Shown here: piece by piece, positions 8,324 through 18,493 of the stretch
Layout: each line of letters begins with the position of its first letter
Position numbering within the stretch: the first letter of the stretch is position 1
Assembly: GCF_019160155.1 (NCBI RefSeq)
Contig: NZ_JAFNIH010000027.1
Span: forward strand, 1-64,000
Source: Pinisolibacter aquiterrae
GTDB taxonomy: Bacteria > Pseudomonadota > Alphaproteobacteria > Rhizobiales > Ancalomicrobiaceae
DNA length: 64,000 nt
Direction: 5' to 3'
Notes under the pieces: model-generated
Database searches by the model: none
What the model was told of the DNA's origin: nothing
The model's input: only the letters and a program-made list of their open reading frames with translations
Position numbers and translations under genes: made by a program

Positions 8324-10330
8324 ATGTACGCCATTCAAATGCTCATCGGCGCCGTGATGATCCATGCGCTCGCAGCGGTCACGAGCCTGGTGTTCCGTCG
8401 GGACGACGGCGCGGCGATCGCGGCTGCCGGTTTCGGCGGCGCGCTCGCCGGGCTTCTCGGCCTTCTCGCCGGCCTCTCCGCGCTCGGCGCGGCGCCGGTC
8501 GCCGTCGATTGGGGTGGCCCCTTTCCCTTCGCGCCCTTCACCCTGCGCCTCGACGGGCTCTCGGGACTGATGGTCGCGGTGATCTCCGGTCTCACCGTCG
8601 TCGCGTCGATCTATTCGCTCGCCTATGTGCGCGAATACGCCGGCCGCGGCGTCGGAGCGATGGGCTTCTTCACCAATCTCTTCGTCGCCTCGATGTTACT
8701 CGTGGTGACGGCGGACGATGCCTTCTGGTTCCTCGTCTTCTTCGAGATGATGTCGCTCGCCTCCTACTTCCTGGTCATCTTCGATCAGAACGAAGAGGCG
8801 GTGTCGGCGGGCTTCCTCTACTTCCTGGTGGCGCATGCCGGGTCGGTCGCGATCATGGCGGCCTTCTTCCTGATGGCGAACAGTGCCGGGTCGTTCTCCT
8901 TCGCCGCCTTCCGCGCCCATCATCCGAGCGAGGCGGTCGCCTCGATCGCCTTCGTGCTGGCGCTCGCCGGTTTCGGCGCCAAGGCCGGGATGATCCCGCT
9001 GCACGTGTGGCTGCCGCGCGCCCATCCGGCCGCGCCGTCGCATGCCTCGGCGCTGATGTCGGGCGTGATGATCAAGATCGGCGTGTTCGGCATCGTCAAG
9101 GTCGGCATCGACCTTCTCGGCGGGGGCGTCGCCTGGTGGGGACTGCTGGTGCTCGCCCTCGGCGCGATCTCGTCGGTGATGGGCGTGATCTACGCGCTCG
9201 CCGAACACGACATCAAGAAGCTGCTCGCCTATCACTCGGTGGAGAACATCGGGATCATTCTGCTCGGCGTCGGCACCGGCATGATCGGTCTTTCGACCGG
9301 CCATCCGGTGGTCGCCGCGCTCGGCCTGACCGCCGGCCTCTATCACCTCGTCAATCACGCGGTGTTCAAGGGGCTGCTGTTCCTCGGCGCCGGCTCCGTC
9401 ATCTTCCGCATGCACACCAAGGACATGGAGAAGATGGGCGGGCTCGGCCGAGTGATGCCGTGGACCTCGCTCTCCTTCCTGATCGGCGCGCTCGCCATCT
9501 CCGCCATCCCGCCGCTCAACGGCTTCGTCTCGGAGTGGCTCACCTATCAGGGCCTGTTCGTCGCCGCCCTCGACGGCAGCTTCGCCACCCGGCTCGCCAC
9601 GCCGATCGCCGCCACGCTCCTGGCTCTGACCGGCGCGCTCGCGGTGATGTGCTTCGTCAAGGCCTATGGCGTGATCTTCTCCGGCGCGCCGCGCAGCCGT
9701 CGGGCCGCCGAAGCGACGGAAGTTCCGGCCGCGATGGTGATCGGCATGGTCGCGTTGGCGCTCGCCTGCATCGTGCTCGGCCTCGCCGCGCCGCTGGTGG
9801 TGCCGGTGTTGGCGTCCGCCTCGGCGCAGATCCTGAACCAGCCGGCGACCGTCTTCGTCGACGGCGCGATGCTGAGCGTCGGCGAGACGGCGCTCTCCAC
9901 GCCGATGGTCGCGCTGCTCCTGATCGGGCTCGCCACGCTGCCGGTGCTGCTCGGGTCGCTCTTCGCAATCGCCCGCCGCGCGCCGCGCGTCGGTGAGGCG
10001 CCCTGGGCCTGCGGCTATCTGCCGGACGGCCACATGGCGGTCAGCGCCCATTCCTTCGCTCAGCCGATCCGCATGTTCTTCCGGCCGCTCTACGCGATCC
10101 GCAAGACCGTGGCGGCGGTCGAGGGATGGGTCGATCGGCGCTTCGACGGTTTCGTGGCGGCGGCTCGCCGCTCCGAATCCGCCTTCGACGACACCCTGGT
10201 CGCCCCGGTGACCCGTGGCGTCGGCGAGATCGGACGCCGCGCGCAGATCATCCAAGGCGGCGATTTCCGCATCTACTGCCTCTACATCGTCGCCGCGCTG
10301 ATCGCGCTCGTGCTCGTGACCCTTCGCTGA
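8324..10330 (+). CDS. hyfB: Hydrogenase-4 membrane subunit B (antiporter-like)
   Basis: 668 aa, nearly all hydrophobic segments, of the NuoL/HycC/HyfB family (E. coli HyfB is 672 aa). The proton-path region carries the family's conserved Lys in FGAKAGMIPLHVWLP and Glu in FFEMMSL. It is one of three antiporter-like subunits encoded in this operon (B, D, F), which places the complex with Hyf-type FHL-2 and not the smaller Hyc type, which has only one. The C-terminal soluble part contains ACGYLPDG and the long amphipathic end typical of the family. Confidence 0.95.
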   Translation: MYAIQMLIGAVMIHALAAVTSLVFRRDDGAAIAAAGFGGALAGLLGLLAGLSALGAAPVAVDWGGPFPFAPFTLRLDGLSGLMVAVISGLTVVASIYSLAYVREYAGRGVGAMGFFTNLFVASMLLVVTADDAFWFLVFFEMMSLASYFLVIFDQNEEAVSAGFLYFLVAHAGSVAIMAAFFLMANSAGSFSFAAFRAHHPSEAVASIAFVLALAGFGAKAGMIPLHVWLPRAHPAAPSHASALMSGVMIKIGVFGIVKVGIDLLGGGVAWWGLLVLALGAISSVMGVIYALAEHDIKKLLAYHSVENIGIILLGVGTGMIGLSTGHPVVAALGLTAGLYHLVNHAVFKGLLFLGAGSVIFRMHTKDMEKMGGLGRVMPWTSLSFLIGALAISAIPPLNGFVSEWLTYQGLFVAALDGSFATRLATPIAATLLALTGALAVMCFVKAYGVIFSGAPRSRRAAEATEVPAAMVIGMVALALACIVLGLAAPLVVPVLASASAQILNQPATVFVDGAMLSVGETALSTPMVALLLIGLATLPVLLGSLFAIARRAPRVGEAPWACGYLPDGHMAVSAHSFAQPIRMFFRPLYAIRKTVAAVEGWVDRRFDGFVAAARRSESAFDDTLVAPVTRGVGEIGRRAQIIQGGDFRIYCLYIVAALIALVLVTLR

Positions 10331-10341
10331 GGAGCCGTCCC

Positions 10342-11280
10342 ATGCCCACCTTCGGATATGTCCTCGTGGCGCTGGCGCAGGTCCTGCTCGTCGCCGCCGC
10401 GGCCCCGCTCGCCTCCGGCTTCTCCCGGACGCTGCGCGCCAAGATGCACACTCGTCACGGTCCCGGCCTCCTCCAGGACTATCGCGACCTCTTCAAACTG
10501 CTGCGCCGTCAGGACGTGCGTCCGCCGGCCTCCGGCTTCGTCTTCCGCCTGATGCCGATCGTCATGCCCGCGACCCTCCTGGTGATCGCGGCGGGACTGC
10601 CGATCCTGACGCGGGCGACGCCGATCGCCGCCGTCGGCGATCTGATCACCACGGTCTATCTGTTCGCCCTGGCGCGGTTCTTCTTCGCGCTCTCCGGCCT
10701 CGACAGCGGATCGTCCTTCGCCGGCATCGGCGCCAGCCGCGAACTCACCCTCGGCGTGCTGGTCGAACCGGCGATGCTGCTCGCGCTCTTCGTCGCGGCG
10801 TTGCTCGCGGGGTCGACCAATCTCGGCGACATCGGCGCGGCGATCGTCGAGGGCCGCACCGGGGCGATCGCGGCGACCCTCCTCGCGATGATCGCCTTCG
10901 CCTTCACCTGCTACGTCGAGCTCGGCAAGCTGCCCTACGACATGGCCGAGGCCGAGCAGGAGCTGCAGGAAGGCCCGCTGACCGAATATGCCGGCCCGTC
11001 GCTGGCGCTGGTGAAGTGGTCGCTGGCGCTGAAGCAGCTCGTCGTCGTGGCGTGGTTCGTGGGCACGTTCCTGCCCTTCGGCGCCGCGGTCGAACCGACC
11101 GTCACGGGTCTCGTGATCGGTTTCCTCGCCGTCGCGATCAAGGTCGCGGTGATCTACGGGCTCGTCGGCATCGTCGAGAACGCCGTCGCCCGCGCCCGCT
11201 TCCGCCTGACCTCGCGCCACACCTGGCTCGGCGTCGGCGTCGCCTCGCTCGCCTTCGTCTTCTATCTGGCCGGCCTGTGA
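10342..11280 (+). CDS. hyfC: Hydrogenase-4 membrane subunit C (NuoH-like)
   Basis: 312 aa, close to HyfC (315 aa). NuoH/HycD-family membrane anchor that sits under the catalytic subunits. Hydrophobic throughout, with the family motif ELGKLPYDMAEAEQELQEG in a charged loop and TEYAGP after it. ATG at 10342 follows GGAGCC and is 11 bases after hyfB. Confidence 0.95.
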   Translation: MPTFGYVLVALAQVLLVAAAAPLASGFSRTLRAKMHTRHGPGLLQDYRDLFKLLRRQDVRPPASGFVFRLMPIVMPATLLVIAAGLPILTRATPIAAVGDLITTVYLFALARFFFALSGLDSGSSFAGIGASRELTLGVLVEPAMLLALFVAALLAGSTNLGDIGAAIVEGRTGAIAATLLAMIAFAFTCYVELGKLPYDMAEAEQELQEGPLTEYAGPSLALVKWSLALKQLVVVAWFVGTFLPFGAAVEPTVTGLVIGFLAVAIKVAVIYGLVGIVENAVARARFRLTSRHTWLGVGVASLAFVFYLAGL

Positions 11281-11299
11281 GCCGCGACGGGAGAGAGAC

Positions 11300-12739
11300 A
11301 TGTTGAACCTCGCACTCGCGACCATCCTCACGCCCTTCCTCGGGGCGGTCCTGGTGGCGCTCTCGCCTCAGCCGGTGGCCAAGCATCTCGGCCGTGCCTT
11401 CGCGGGCCTCGCGCTCGCCTTCGTCCTCGGTCTGGCGGCGGTCTTCGCCGCCGCCGGCAAGCCGACCGTCGCGCGGACGGTCATCGCCTTCGGCGACGTC
11501 GAGATCCTCGGCTTCGCCGTCGATACCGTCTCTGTCCTGGTCGCCGTCGCCGTCGTGGCGATCGGTCTGCTCGTCGCGATCTATTCCGGCGACTATTTCT
11601 CCAAGGACAATCGGGAGCACGCCGACATCGGCCGGCGCCGGTTCTGGGCCTTCCTGTTGGTCTTCATCGGCGCGATGGCGGGGCTGGTCTTCACCTCCAC
11701 GGTGATCGGCCAACTGGTGTTCTTCGAGATCACCGGCGCCTGTTCCTGGGCCCTGATCGGCTATTACGAGAAGCCCAAGCCCTTCGCCTCGGCGCTGAAG
11801 GCGCTGATCATCACCCATCTCGCCTCGCTCGGCCTCTATCTGGCGGCAGCGCTCCTCTTCCTCGACACCGGCACCTTCTCGCTCGGCGCGCTCGCCGGGC
11901 TGCCGGCGGGCCTGAAGACCGTCGTCCTCCTGGCGATCCTGGTCGCGGCCTGGGGCAAGTCGGCGCAACTGCCGTTCCACATGTGGCTGCCCGACGCGAT
12001 GGAGGCGCCGACCCCGGTGTCGGCCTATCTCCACGCCGCCTCGATGGTGAAGGTCGGCGTCTACATCTTCGCCCGTTCGCTGATGTCGGCCGGCGAGGTG
12101 CCGGAGATCATCGGCTGGGTCGGGTCGATCATGGCCGTGGCGACGCTGATCTACGGTTTCGTCATGTATCTACCCCAGGCGGATCTGAAGCGGCTCCTCG
12201 CCTATTCGACGATCACCCAGCTCGCCTACATCTTCCTCGGTCTGTCGCTGTCGGTGTTCGGCTCGAAGCTCGCCTTCGACGGCGCGATCGCCCACATCTT
12301 CAACCACGCCTTCGCCAAGACGCTGTTCTTCCTCGTCGCCGGCGCGCTCTCCTTCACGGCGGGCACCCGCATGCTGCCGGTGCTGCGCGGCATTCTGGCG
12401 AAGAGCCCGGTGCTCGGCGTCGGCTTCGTCGTCGCCGCGCTCGCCATCACCGGCGTGCCGCCGTTCTCCGGCTTCTTCTCCAAGTTCGCGATCTTCGCCG
12501 GCGGTTTCGAGGTGGGCGCGACCCATCCGGTGCTCATGGTGCTGACCGTCGTCGCGCTGCTCGAGTCCGTCGCCTCCTTCGCCTGGTTCCTGAAGTGGGT
12601 CGGACGCACCGTTCCGGGCGAGCCGTCCGAGACGATGGCGGCCGCCCAGCCGCTGCCGGCCGCCATGAAGCTGGTGCTCGGCATCCTGATCGTCATGACG
12701 GTCGTCTCGAGTTTCGTCGCCACCGCCTGGCTCGGTTGA
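11300..12739 (+). CDS. hyfD: Hydrogenase-4 membrane subunit D (antiporter-like)
   Basis: 479 aa, second Mrp/NuoL/M/N-type subunit. The conserved transmembrane Lys is in WGKSAQLPFHMWLPDAMEAP and the PTPVSAYLHAASMVK stretch follows. HyfD is absent from Hyc-type formate hydrogenlyase, so it is diagnostic for a Hyf-type complex. The start has GGGAGAGAG just upstream. Confidence 0.94.
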   Translation: MLNLALATILTPFLGAVLVALSPQPVAKHLGRAFAGLALAFVLGLAAVFAAAGKPTVARTVIAFGDVEILGFAVDTVSVLVAVAVVAIGLLVAIYSGDYFSKDNREHADIGRRRFWAFLLVFIGAMAGLVFTSTVIGQLVFFEITGACSWALIGYYEKPKPFASALKALIITHLASLGLYLAAALLFLDTGTFSLGALAGLPAGLKTVVLLAILVAAWGKSAQLPFHMWLPDAMEAPTPVSAYLHAASMVKVGVYIFARSLMSAGEVPEIIGWVGSIMAVATLIYGFVMYLPQADLKRLLAYSTITQLAYIFLGLSLSVFGSKLAFDGAIAHIFNHAFAKTLFFLVAGALSFTAGTRMLPVLRGILAKSPVLGVGFVVAALAITGVPPFSGFFSKFAIFAGGFEVGATHPVLMVLTVVALLESVASFAWFLKWVGRTVPGEPSETMAAAQPLPAAMKLVLGILIVMTVVSSFVATAWLG

Positions 12740-12752
12740 GGAGGAGAGACCC

Positions 12753-13406
12753 ATGTCCGGACTGCAACTCGCCAATGGTCTCGCCGGCCTGCTGATCGTC
12801 ACTTCGCTCCTGGTGATCACGGCGAAACGGCCCACCACCTCGGCATTCTTCTACGCCCTCCAATCGCTGGTCCTGGTCGGCATCTTCGTGACGCTCGCCG
12901 GGGTCACCGGCAGCCACGAACTCTACCTCTGGGCCGGCACCTCGGTCGTCACCAAGGTTCTCCTGGTGCCGATCCTGATGACCCGGCTGTTCGGCCGGCT
13001 CGACGATCCCAAGCTCGGAACCGGCGAGCGCATCTCCCCGGCCGTGTCGGTCCTGATGGCGGCGGTGGTGCTCGCGCTCTGCTTCGCGGTCGTCTCCGGC
13101 GTCAGCCTGCCGGCGGTCGCCGCCACCAAGCCGGCGCTCGCCGTCTCGCTCGCCCACTTCTTCCTCGGCCTCGCCGCCATCGTCACGCAGCGCAACATCC
13201 TCAAGCAGGTGTTCGGCTACTGCCTGATGGAGAACGGCTCGCACCTGACCCTGGCGCTGATGGCCGCCAAGGCGCCGGAACTGGTCGAAGTCGGCATCGC
13301 CACCGACGCGATCTTCGCCGTGGTGATCCTCGGGGTGCTCGGCACCCAGATCCACCGCACGCTCGGCACGCTCGACGCCGACCAGCTCACTTCTCTGAAG
13401 GGATGA
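12753..13406 (+). CDS. hyfE: Hydrogenase-4 membrane subunit E
   Basis: 217 aa integral membrane protein. The family stretch QRNILKQVFGYCLMENGSH is present near residue 150. HyfE joins a NuoK-like part with an extra membrane part. Its stop overlaps the next start by ATGA (13403-13406), so translation with hyfF is likely coupled. Confidence 0.94.
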   Translation: MSGLQLANGLAGLLIVTSLLVITAKRPTTSAFFYALQSLVLVGIFVTLAGVTGSHELYLWAGTSVVTKVLLVPILMTRLFGRLDDPKLGTGERISPAVSVLMAAVVLALCFAVVSGVSLPAVAATKPALAVSLAHFFLGLAAIVTQRNILKQVFGYCLMENGSHLTLALMAAKAPELVEVGIATDAIFAVVILGVLGTQIHRTLGTLDADQLTSLKG

Positions 13407-14983
13407 CCGCCATGGTGCCCTCCGTCCTCCCATTGCTCGCACTCGCCGTCCCGCTCGTCGCGGCGATCGGCATCGCCCTCCTACCGGCGCGCGACGGGAC
13501 CACCCGCCGCACCGAAACCCTTCATCTCGGGGCGATCGCCGCGCTCTCGGCCGTCGTCCTGGCGCTGGTCGTCGAGGTGGCGCGCGGAACCGACGTCTCG
13601 GCGCTCGGCGGCTGGCTCTACGTCGACCCGCTCGCCGCCGTCTTCGTCGCGCTCATCGGCCTGATCGGGCTGCTCACCGGGCTCTATGCCTGGGGCTACG
13701 TCCGTCACGATCTCGAACACGGCGAGATCGGACCGCGCGGCCACAAGATCTTCCACGTCTTCTTCCACCTCTTCCTCTTCACCATGCTGCTCGTGGTCAC
13801 CTCGAACAACATCGTGATGATGTGGGTGGCGGTGGAGGCGACGACGCTCGGCTCGGCCTTCCTGGTCGGGCTCTACGGCAAGCGGCCGAGCCTCGAGGCG
13901 GCGTGGAAATACGTGATCATCGGCACCGTCGGCGTCGCCTTCGGGCTCTACGGCACCGTGCTCACCTATGCCGACGGCGCCAGCGTGCTCGCCGACCACG
14001 AGGGCGCGATCCTGTGGACCAACCTCGCGGCCCACGCGAGCGCGCTCGACCCGATGCTGGTGAAGATCGCCTTCGTCTTCGTGCTGATCGGCTTCGGCAC
14101 CAAGGCCGGCCTCTTCCCGATGCACGCCTGGCTGCCGGACGCCCACTCGGAAGCCCCGAGCCCGGTCTCGGCGCTGCTCTCGGCGGTGCTGCTGAAGTGC
14201 GCCCTCTTCGTGGTGATCCGCTATCTGATCCTCACCACCCGCGCGGTCGGCGCCGACTTCCCGCAGATCCTCCTGATGATCCTCGGCTTCGCCTCGGTCG
14301 CGGTCGCCTCGTTCCTCCTCTACGTGCAGAAGGATCTGAAGCGGAAGCTCGCCTATTCGTCGGTCGAGCACATCGGCCTGATCGCCCTCGCCCTCGGCTT
14401 CGGCGGCCCGCTCGGCATCGGCGCGGCGATCCTGCACGCCGTCAACCACAGTCTCGCCAAGGCGCTGATCTTCTGCGGCTCCGGCAACGTGCTGATGAAG
14501 TACGGCACCCGCGATCTCGGCGAGGTGAAGGGGCTCCTGCGTGTCGCGCCGGCGTCCGGGGTGATGATGATGATCGGATCGCTGGCGCTGGCCGGGTTCC
14601 CGCCCTTCAACCTCTTCGTCAGCGAGTTCCTGATCCTCGGCGCCGGCATCGCCTCGGGCCACTGGGTCGTCACCGGGCTCGTCGTCCTGCTCCTCACCGT
14701 CACCGTCGCCGCCTTCGTGCAGATCGTCTCCGGTTCGGTGCTCGGCAAGGCGCCGGAACGGATCGGCGTCGGCGACGTCGGCTGGCGGGCGCTCGCGCCG
14801 ATGGGCGTGCTGGTCGCGCTCGTCGTGGTGATGGGCGTCGCCGTGCCGCGGCCGGTCGCGCGCCTGATCGAGGACGCGACCGCGGTCGTCGTCGGCGCCG
14901 ACCGCGCCACGCCGATCGCCGCGCCCTGGCAGAAGGCCGAACCGATCGCTCGTCTCGCCGCGCCGGCCGCGCCCCGCTCGTGA
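13403..14983 (+). CDS. hyfF: Hydrogenase-4 membrane subunit F (antiporter-like)
   Basis: 526 aa, third antiporter-like subunit. FGTKAGLFPMHAWLPDAHSE and LLSAVLLKCALF carry both conserved lysines of the proton path. ATG 13403 overlaps the hyfE stop; an ATG three codons later is possible. Confidence 0.94.
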   Translation: MTAMVPSVLPLLALAVPLVAAIGIALLPARDGTTRRTETLHLGAIAALSAVVLALVVEVARGTDVSALGGWLYVDPLAAVFVALIGLIGLLTGLYAWGYVRHDLEHGEIGPRGHKIFHVFFHLFLFTMLLVVTSNNIVMMWVAVEATTLGSAFLVGLYGKRPSLEAAWKYVIIGTVGVAFGLYGTVLTYADGASVLADHEGAILWTNLAAHASALDPMLVKIAFVFVLIGFGTKAGLFPMHAWLPDAHSEAPSPVSALLSAVLLKCALFVVIRYLILTTRAVGADFPQILLMILGFASVAVASFLLYVQKDLKRKLAYSSVEHIGLIALALGFGGPLGIGAAILHAVNHSLAKALIFCGSGNVLMKYGTRDLGEVKGLLRVAPASGVMMMIGSLALAGFPPFNLFVSEFLILGAGIASGHWVVTGLVVLLLTVTVAAFVQIVSGSVLGKAPERIGVGDVGWRALAPMGVLVALVVVMGVAVPRPVARLIEDATAVVVGADRATPIAAPWQKAEPIARLAAPAAPRS

Positions 14984-15009
14984 CCGCACGCCTCAAACGG
15001 AGTTTTCCC

Positions 15010-16737
15010 ATGAACGCCCCCTTCAAAGCCACGAAGAAGGCCCCCGTCGGAGCGTCGCACGTCGAGGCGCTGCGCGCGGTGCTGCCGCATGCGGTGATCG
15101 AGGAGAGCCGGCAGACGGCCGACCAGATCACCGTCACCGTGAAGCTCGGATCGCTGCCCGAGGCGGTCGCCTATCTCTACTACCAGCGCGGCGGTTGGCT
15201 GTCGGTGGTCGTCGGCAACGACGAACGCGCCCTCAACGGCAGCTTCGGCCTCTACTACGTCCTCTCCATGGAGGAGGAGGACCGCTGCTATTTCGTCGTC
15301 CACGCCGCCGTCCCCGAAGGCAAGGAGGAGTTTCCCTCGGTCACGCCGAAGGTGCCCGCCTGTGTCTGGGGCGAGCGCGAGGTGCGCGACATGTACGGGC
15401 TGAGGCCGATCGGTCTGCCCGACGAGCGCCGTCTCGTCCTGCCCGACGACTGGCCCGAGGGTCTCCACCCCCTGCGCAAGGACGCGATGGACTATCGCTT
15501 CCGTCCCGCCCCGACCGGGGACGACGAGACCTACGCCTTCGTCAACGACGCGAAGGAGGAGACGACGGTCGTCCCGCTCGGGCCGCTGCACATCACCTCC
15601 GACGAGCCCGGCCATTTCCGTCTCTTCGTCGACGGCGAGGACATCATCGACGCCGACTACCGGCTCTTCTACGTCCACCGCGGCATGGAGAAGGTGGCGG
15701 AGACCCGCATGGGTTACGACGAGGTCACCTTCCTCGCCGATCGCGTCTGCGGCATCTGCGGCTATGCCCATTCGGTCGCCTATGCCAACTCGGTCGAGAA
15801 CGCGCTCGGCATCGAGGTTCCCCTGCGCGGCCAGGCGGTGCGGGCGGTCCTGCTCGAGACCGAGCGGCTGCACAGTCATCTCCTCAACCTCGGCCTCGCC
15901 TGTCACTTCGTCGGCTTCGACACCGGCTTCATGCAGTTCTTCCGCATTCGCGAGAAGGCGATGATGCTCGCGGAGATGCTGACCGGCAGCCGCAAGACCT
16001 ATGCGATCAACCTGATCGGCGGCGTGCGTCGCGACATTCTCGGCGAGCAGAAGACCCGCACGCTCGCCGCGCTCGTCGAACTGCGCGACGACGTGACCCG
16101 GCTCGTCGACATGCTGATGTCGACCGCCAACGTCGAGGGCCGCGTCAAGGGCGTCGGCCGGCTCGACCCGCAGGTGGCGCGCGACTATTCGCCGGTCGGC
16201 CCGCTGGTGCGCGGTTCCGGCCACCGCCGCGACACGCGGGTGCTGCATGCCTTCGGCGGTTACGAGATGGTCGATCTCGGCATCAACGTCGGCGAGGGCT
16301 GCGACGTGCTCGCCCGCACGGTGGTGCGCGCGCAGGAGGTCTACGACAGCATCGCCATCATCGAGAAGCTGCTGACCGACACGCCGCGTGGGCCGATCCT
16401 CACCGAGGACTTCACCTACAAGCCGCACAAGTTCGCGCTCGGCTTCACCGAGGCGCCGCGCGGCGAGGACATCCATTGGTCGATGACCGGCGACAATCAG
16501 AAGCTCTGGCGCTGGCGTTGCCGGGCCTCGACCTACGCCAACTGGCCGGTGCTGCGCTACATGCTGCGCGGCAACACCGTCTCCGACGCGCCGCTGATCG
16601 TCGCGTCGATCGACCCCTGCTACTCCTGCACCGACCGGGTCACCGTCGTCGACGTCAAGAAGGCGACCCAGAAGACCGTCCCCTACAAGGAGATGGAACG
16701 TTATTGCCGCGACCGCACCGCGTCGCCGCTGAAGTGA
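15010..16737 (+). CDS. hyfG: [NiFe] hydrogenase group 4 large subunit
   Basis: 575 aa. The first ~180 residues are NuoC-like (VWGEREVRDMYG), the rest NuoD/[NiFe] large-subunit-like. Both nickel-iron motifs are intact: RVCGICGYAHS with Cys247 and Cys250, and DPCYSC with Cys537 and Cys540. A 32-residue tail follows Arg543, the same length as the tail that HycI removes from E. coli HycE, so the enzyme should be matured by the protease encoded at 18490. It reduces protons to H2 at the cytoplasmic side of the membrane. Confidence 0.97.
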   Translation: MNAPFKATKKAPVGASHVEALRAVLPHAVIEESRQTADQITVTVKLGSLPEAVAYLYYQRGGWLSVVVGNDERALNGSFGLYYVLSMEEEDRCYFVVHAAVPEGKEEFPSVTPKVPACVWGEREVRDMYGLRPIGLPDERRLVLPDDWPEGLHPLRKDAMDYRFRPAPTGDDETYAFVNDAKEETTVVPLGPLHITSDEPGHFRLFVDGEDIIDADYRLFYVHRGMEKVAETRMGYDEVTFLADRVCGICGYAHSVAYANSVENALGIEVPLRGQAVRAVLLETERLHSHLLNLGLACHFVGFDTGFMQFFRIREKAMMLAEMLTGSRKTYAINLIGGVRRDILGEQKTRTLAALVELRDDVTRLVDMLMSTANVEGRVKGVGRLDPQVARDYSPVGPLVRGSGHRRDTRVLHAFGGYEMVDLGINVGEGCDVLARTVVRAQEVYDSIAIIEKLLTDTPRGPILTEDFTYKPHKFALGFTEAPRGEDIHWSMTGDNQKLWRWRCRASTYANWPVLRYMLRGNTVSDAPLIVASIDPCYSCTDRVTVVDVKKATQKTVPYKEMERYCRDRTASPLK

Positions 16738-16749
16738 GGGGGAGAAGAG

Positions 16750-17301
16750 ATGTTCAAGCTCCTCAAGGAAATCTTCCGAACCGGCGAGGCGACCGTCAAA
16801 TATCCGTTCGCGCCGCTTCCCGTCGAAAAGGACATGCGCGGCAAGCCCGAGCACGAGGCGGAGCGTTGCATCGCCTGTGCCGCCTGCACCATCGCCTGTC
16901 CGGCCAATGCGATCGGCATGACGACCGACGTCCAGGCGGCGACCCGCACGTGGTCGATCGACTACGGGCGCTGCGTCTTCTGCGGCCGGTGCGAGGAGGT
17001 CTGCCCGACCGACGCGATCCGGCTCTCGACCGAGTTCGAACTGGCCGTCGCCCGGCGTGAGGATCTCACCCGCAGGGCGGTGTTCCGGCTCGCGCGCTGC
17101 GAGGTCTGCGACACGCCCTTCGCCGTCGCCAAGGAGGTCGCCTATGTCCAGGATCTGATCGAGGCGACCGCCCCCGGCGCCGAGGACGCGGCCCAGCGCC
17201 GTCGTCTCGTCGCCACCTGCCCCTCCTGCAAACGCCTGCACGACGTCGACCAGCTCGAGAAGCTCGGCGTCGGCCGCCGGATCGAGGAGACCCGTCGATG
17301 A
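16750..17301 (+). CDS. hyfH: Hydrogenase-4 2[4Fe-4S] subunit H
   Basis: 183 aa NuoI/HycF-like ferredoxin. Two clusters are predicted from Cys40/43/46/50 and Cys75/78/81/85. The C-terminal part has a further pair of Cys motifs (CEVC and CPSCKR) that resemble a small zinc-binding tail. It passes electrons to the HyfI cluster. Stop overlaps the hyfI start (17298-17301). Confidence 0.94.
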   Translation: MFKLLKEIFRTGEATVKYPFAPLPVEKDMRGKPEHEAERCIACAACTIACPANAIGMTTDVQAATRTWSIDYGRCVFCGRCEEVCPTDAIRLSTEFELAVARREDLTRRAVFRLARCEVCDTPFAVAKEVAYVQDLIEATAPGAEDAAQRRRLVATCPSCKRLHDVDQLEKLGVGRRIEETRR

Positions 17302-18095
17302 GCCGTCTGCCCTCCGATACTCAGTTCGCGCCCGCCGCCGGCATCGGCAAGATCGACACGCCGGTCGACGTCCAGCGCATGAAGTCCTCCCTTCTGAAGG
17401 ACATCCGGCGTTCGGCCTACGTCTACCGGGTCGATTGCGGCGGCTGCAACGGTTGCGAGATCGAGATCTTCGCCGCCATCACGCCGTTGTTCGACGCCGA
17501 ACGTTTCGGCATCAAGGTGGTCGCCTCACCGCGCCACGCCGACATCCTGCTCTTCACCGGCGCGGTGACGCGCTCGATGCGGATGCCGGCGTTCCGGGCC
17601 TACGAGGCGGCGCCCGACCCGAAGATCGTCGTCTCCTACGGCGCCTGCGGCGTCTCCGGCGGCATCTTCCACGATCTCTATTGCGTCTGGGGCGGCACCG
17701 ACCAGATCGTGCCGGTCGACGTCTACATCCCCGGCTGTCCGCCCTCGCCGGGAGCGACGATCTACGGTTTCGCCGTGGCGCTCGGCCTGCTCGGGCAGAA
17801 GCTGAAGGAGGAGACCCATGTCGAGGGCGACAACGAGCGGGTGGTGATCGCCCATCCGACGGTGCCCTACGATCTGCGCGTCCTGATCGAGCGCGAGGCG
17901 CGGCGCATGGCCGGCTATCGCCAGGGCGGCGATCTCGCCGAGACCTTCCTGACCGCGCTCGAGACGCCCGACGGGCAGGGTCTCGACGGACGGCTCGATC
18001 GCATCCTGCGCTCGACCGACGATCCGCGCGCCCGGGAGATCCTGGAGGCGCTCGGCGGGGTCGTGCGCATCGCGGCGGAGAGGGCCAGGCCATGA
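17298..18095 (+). CDS. hyfI: Hydrogenase-4 small subunit I (NuoB-like)
   Basis: 265 aa. [10 protein letters not shown] (Cys47, Cys50, Cys53), GAC (Cys117) and PGCPPSP (Cys147) supply the ligands for the proximal [4Fe-4S] cluster next to the [NiFe] centre. The C-terminal third (from about residue 170) is an extra soluble part, as in HycG/HyfI. The stop overlaps the next start by ATGA. Confidence 0.95.
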   Translation: MSRLPSDTQFAPAAGIGKIDTPVDVQRMKSSLLKDIRRSAYVYRVDCGGCNGCEIEIFAAITPLFDAERFGIKVVASPRHADILLFTGAVTRSMRMPAFRAYEAAPDPKIVVSYGACGVSGGIFHDLYCVWGGTDQIVPVDVYIPGCPPSPGATIYGFAVALGLLGQKLKEETHVEGDNERVVIAHPTVPYDLRVLIEREARRMAGYRQGGDLAETFLTALETPDGQGLDGRLDRILRSTDDPRAREILEALGGVVRIAAERARP

Positions 18096-18493
18096 CCGAG
18101 GTCGTCTTCTACCAGTTGCGCGACAAGTTCCTCGAACGCGCCGAGGACATTCCCGAGACGGCGAAGGAAGTCGTCTACCACGCGCTCGCCATCGGCCATC
18201 ACGTCGGGGTCTTCGACTGTTTCCGGCCGATGCTGAGGGTCGACGACGCGGTCTTCGACCGGCTTCTCGACGGGCTTCCCGCCGGCGAGGCGCGGCGGAA
18301 ACTCGAAGGCGTGAAGCGTTTCGGCGAGATCATGGTGGACCGGACCCATACGCGCCTGCTCTTCTCCGCCTTCGCCGAGGCGCGGCCGACGCTCGACGCG
18401 GAGGCGGCGGCGATCGTCGAGCGTCTCGGCGCGGCGCTCGCCGCGATCGAGGCGGAACCGGCGGTCTATCTGATGGGACGGAGGCTCCAATGA
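18092..18493 (+). CDS. hyfJ: HycH/HyfJ-type formate hydrogenlyase assembly protein
   Basis: 133 aa, matching HycH and HyfJ (about 136 aa) over the whole length: [10 protein letters not shown] at the start, [18 protein letters not shown] in the middle, YLMGRRL at the end. HycH is needed for maturation of the hydrogenase large subunit in E. coli; its exact action is not known. It is translationally coupled to hyfI and to the protease gene by 4-base overlaps on both sides. Confidence 0.9.
   Translation: MTEVVFYQLRDKFLERAEDIPETAKEVVYHALAIGHHVGVFDCFRPMLRVDDAVFDRLLDGLPAGEARRKLEGVKRFGEIMVDRTHTRLLFSAFAEARPTLDAEAAAIVERLGAALAAIEAEPAVYLMGRRLQ

Noticed and set aside
13481-14989. Long leftward open frame across hyfF
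   Set aside because: Antisense shadow; composed of Asp, Arg, His and Gln repeats as expected opposite a membrane protein.
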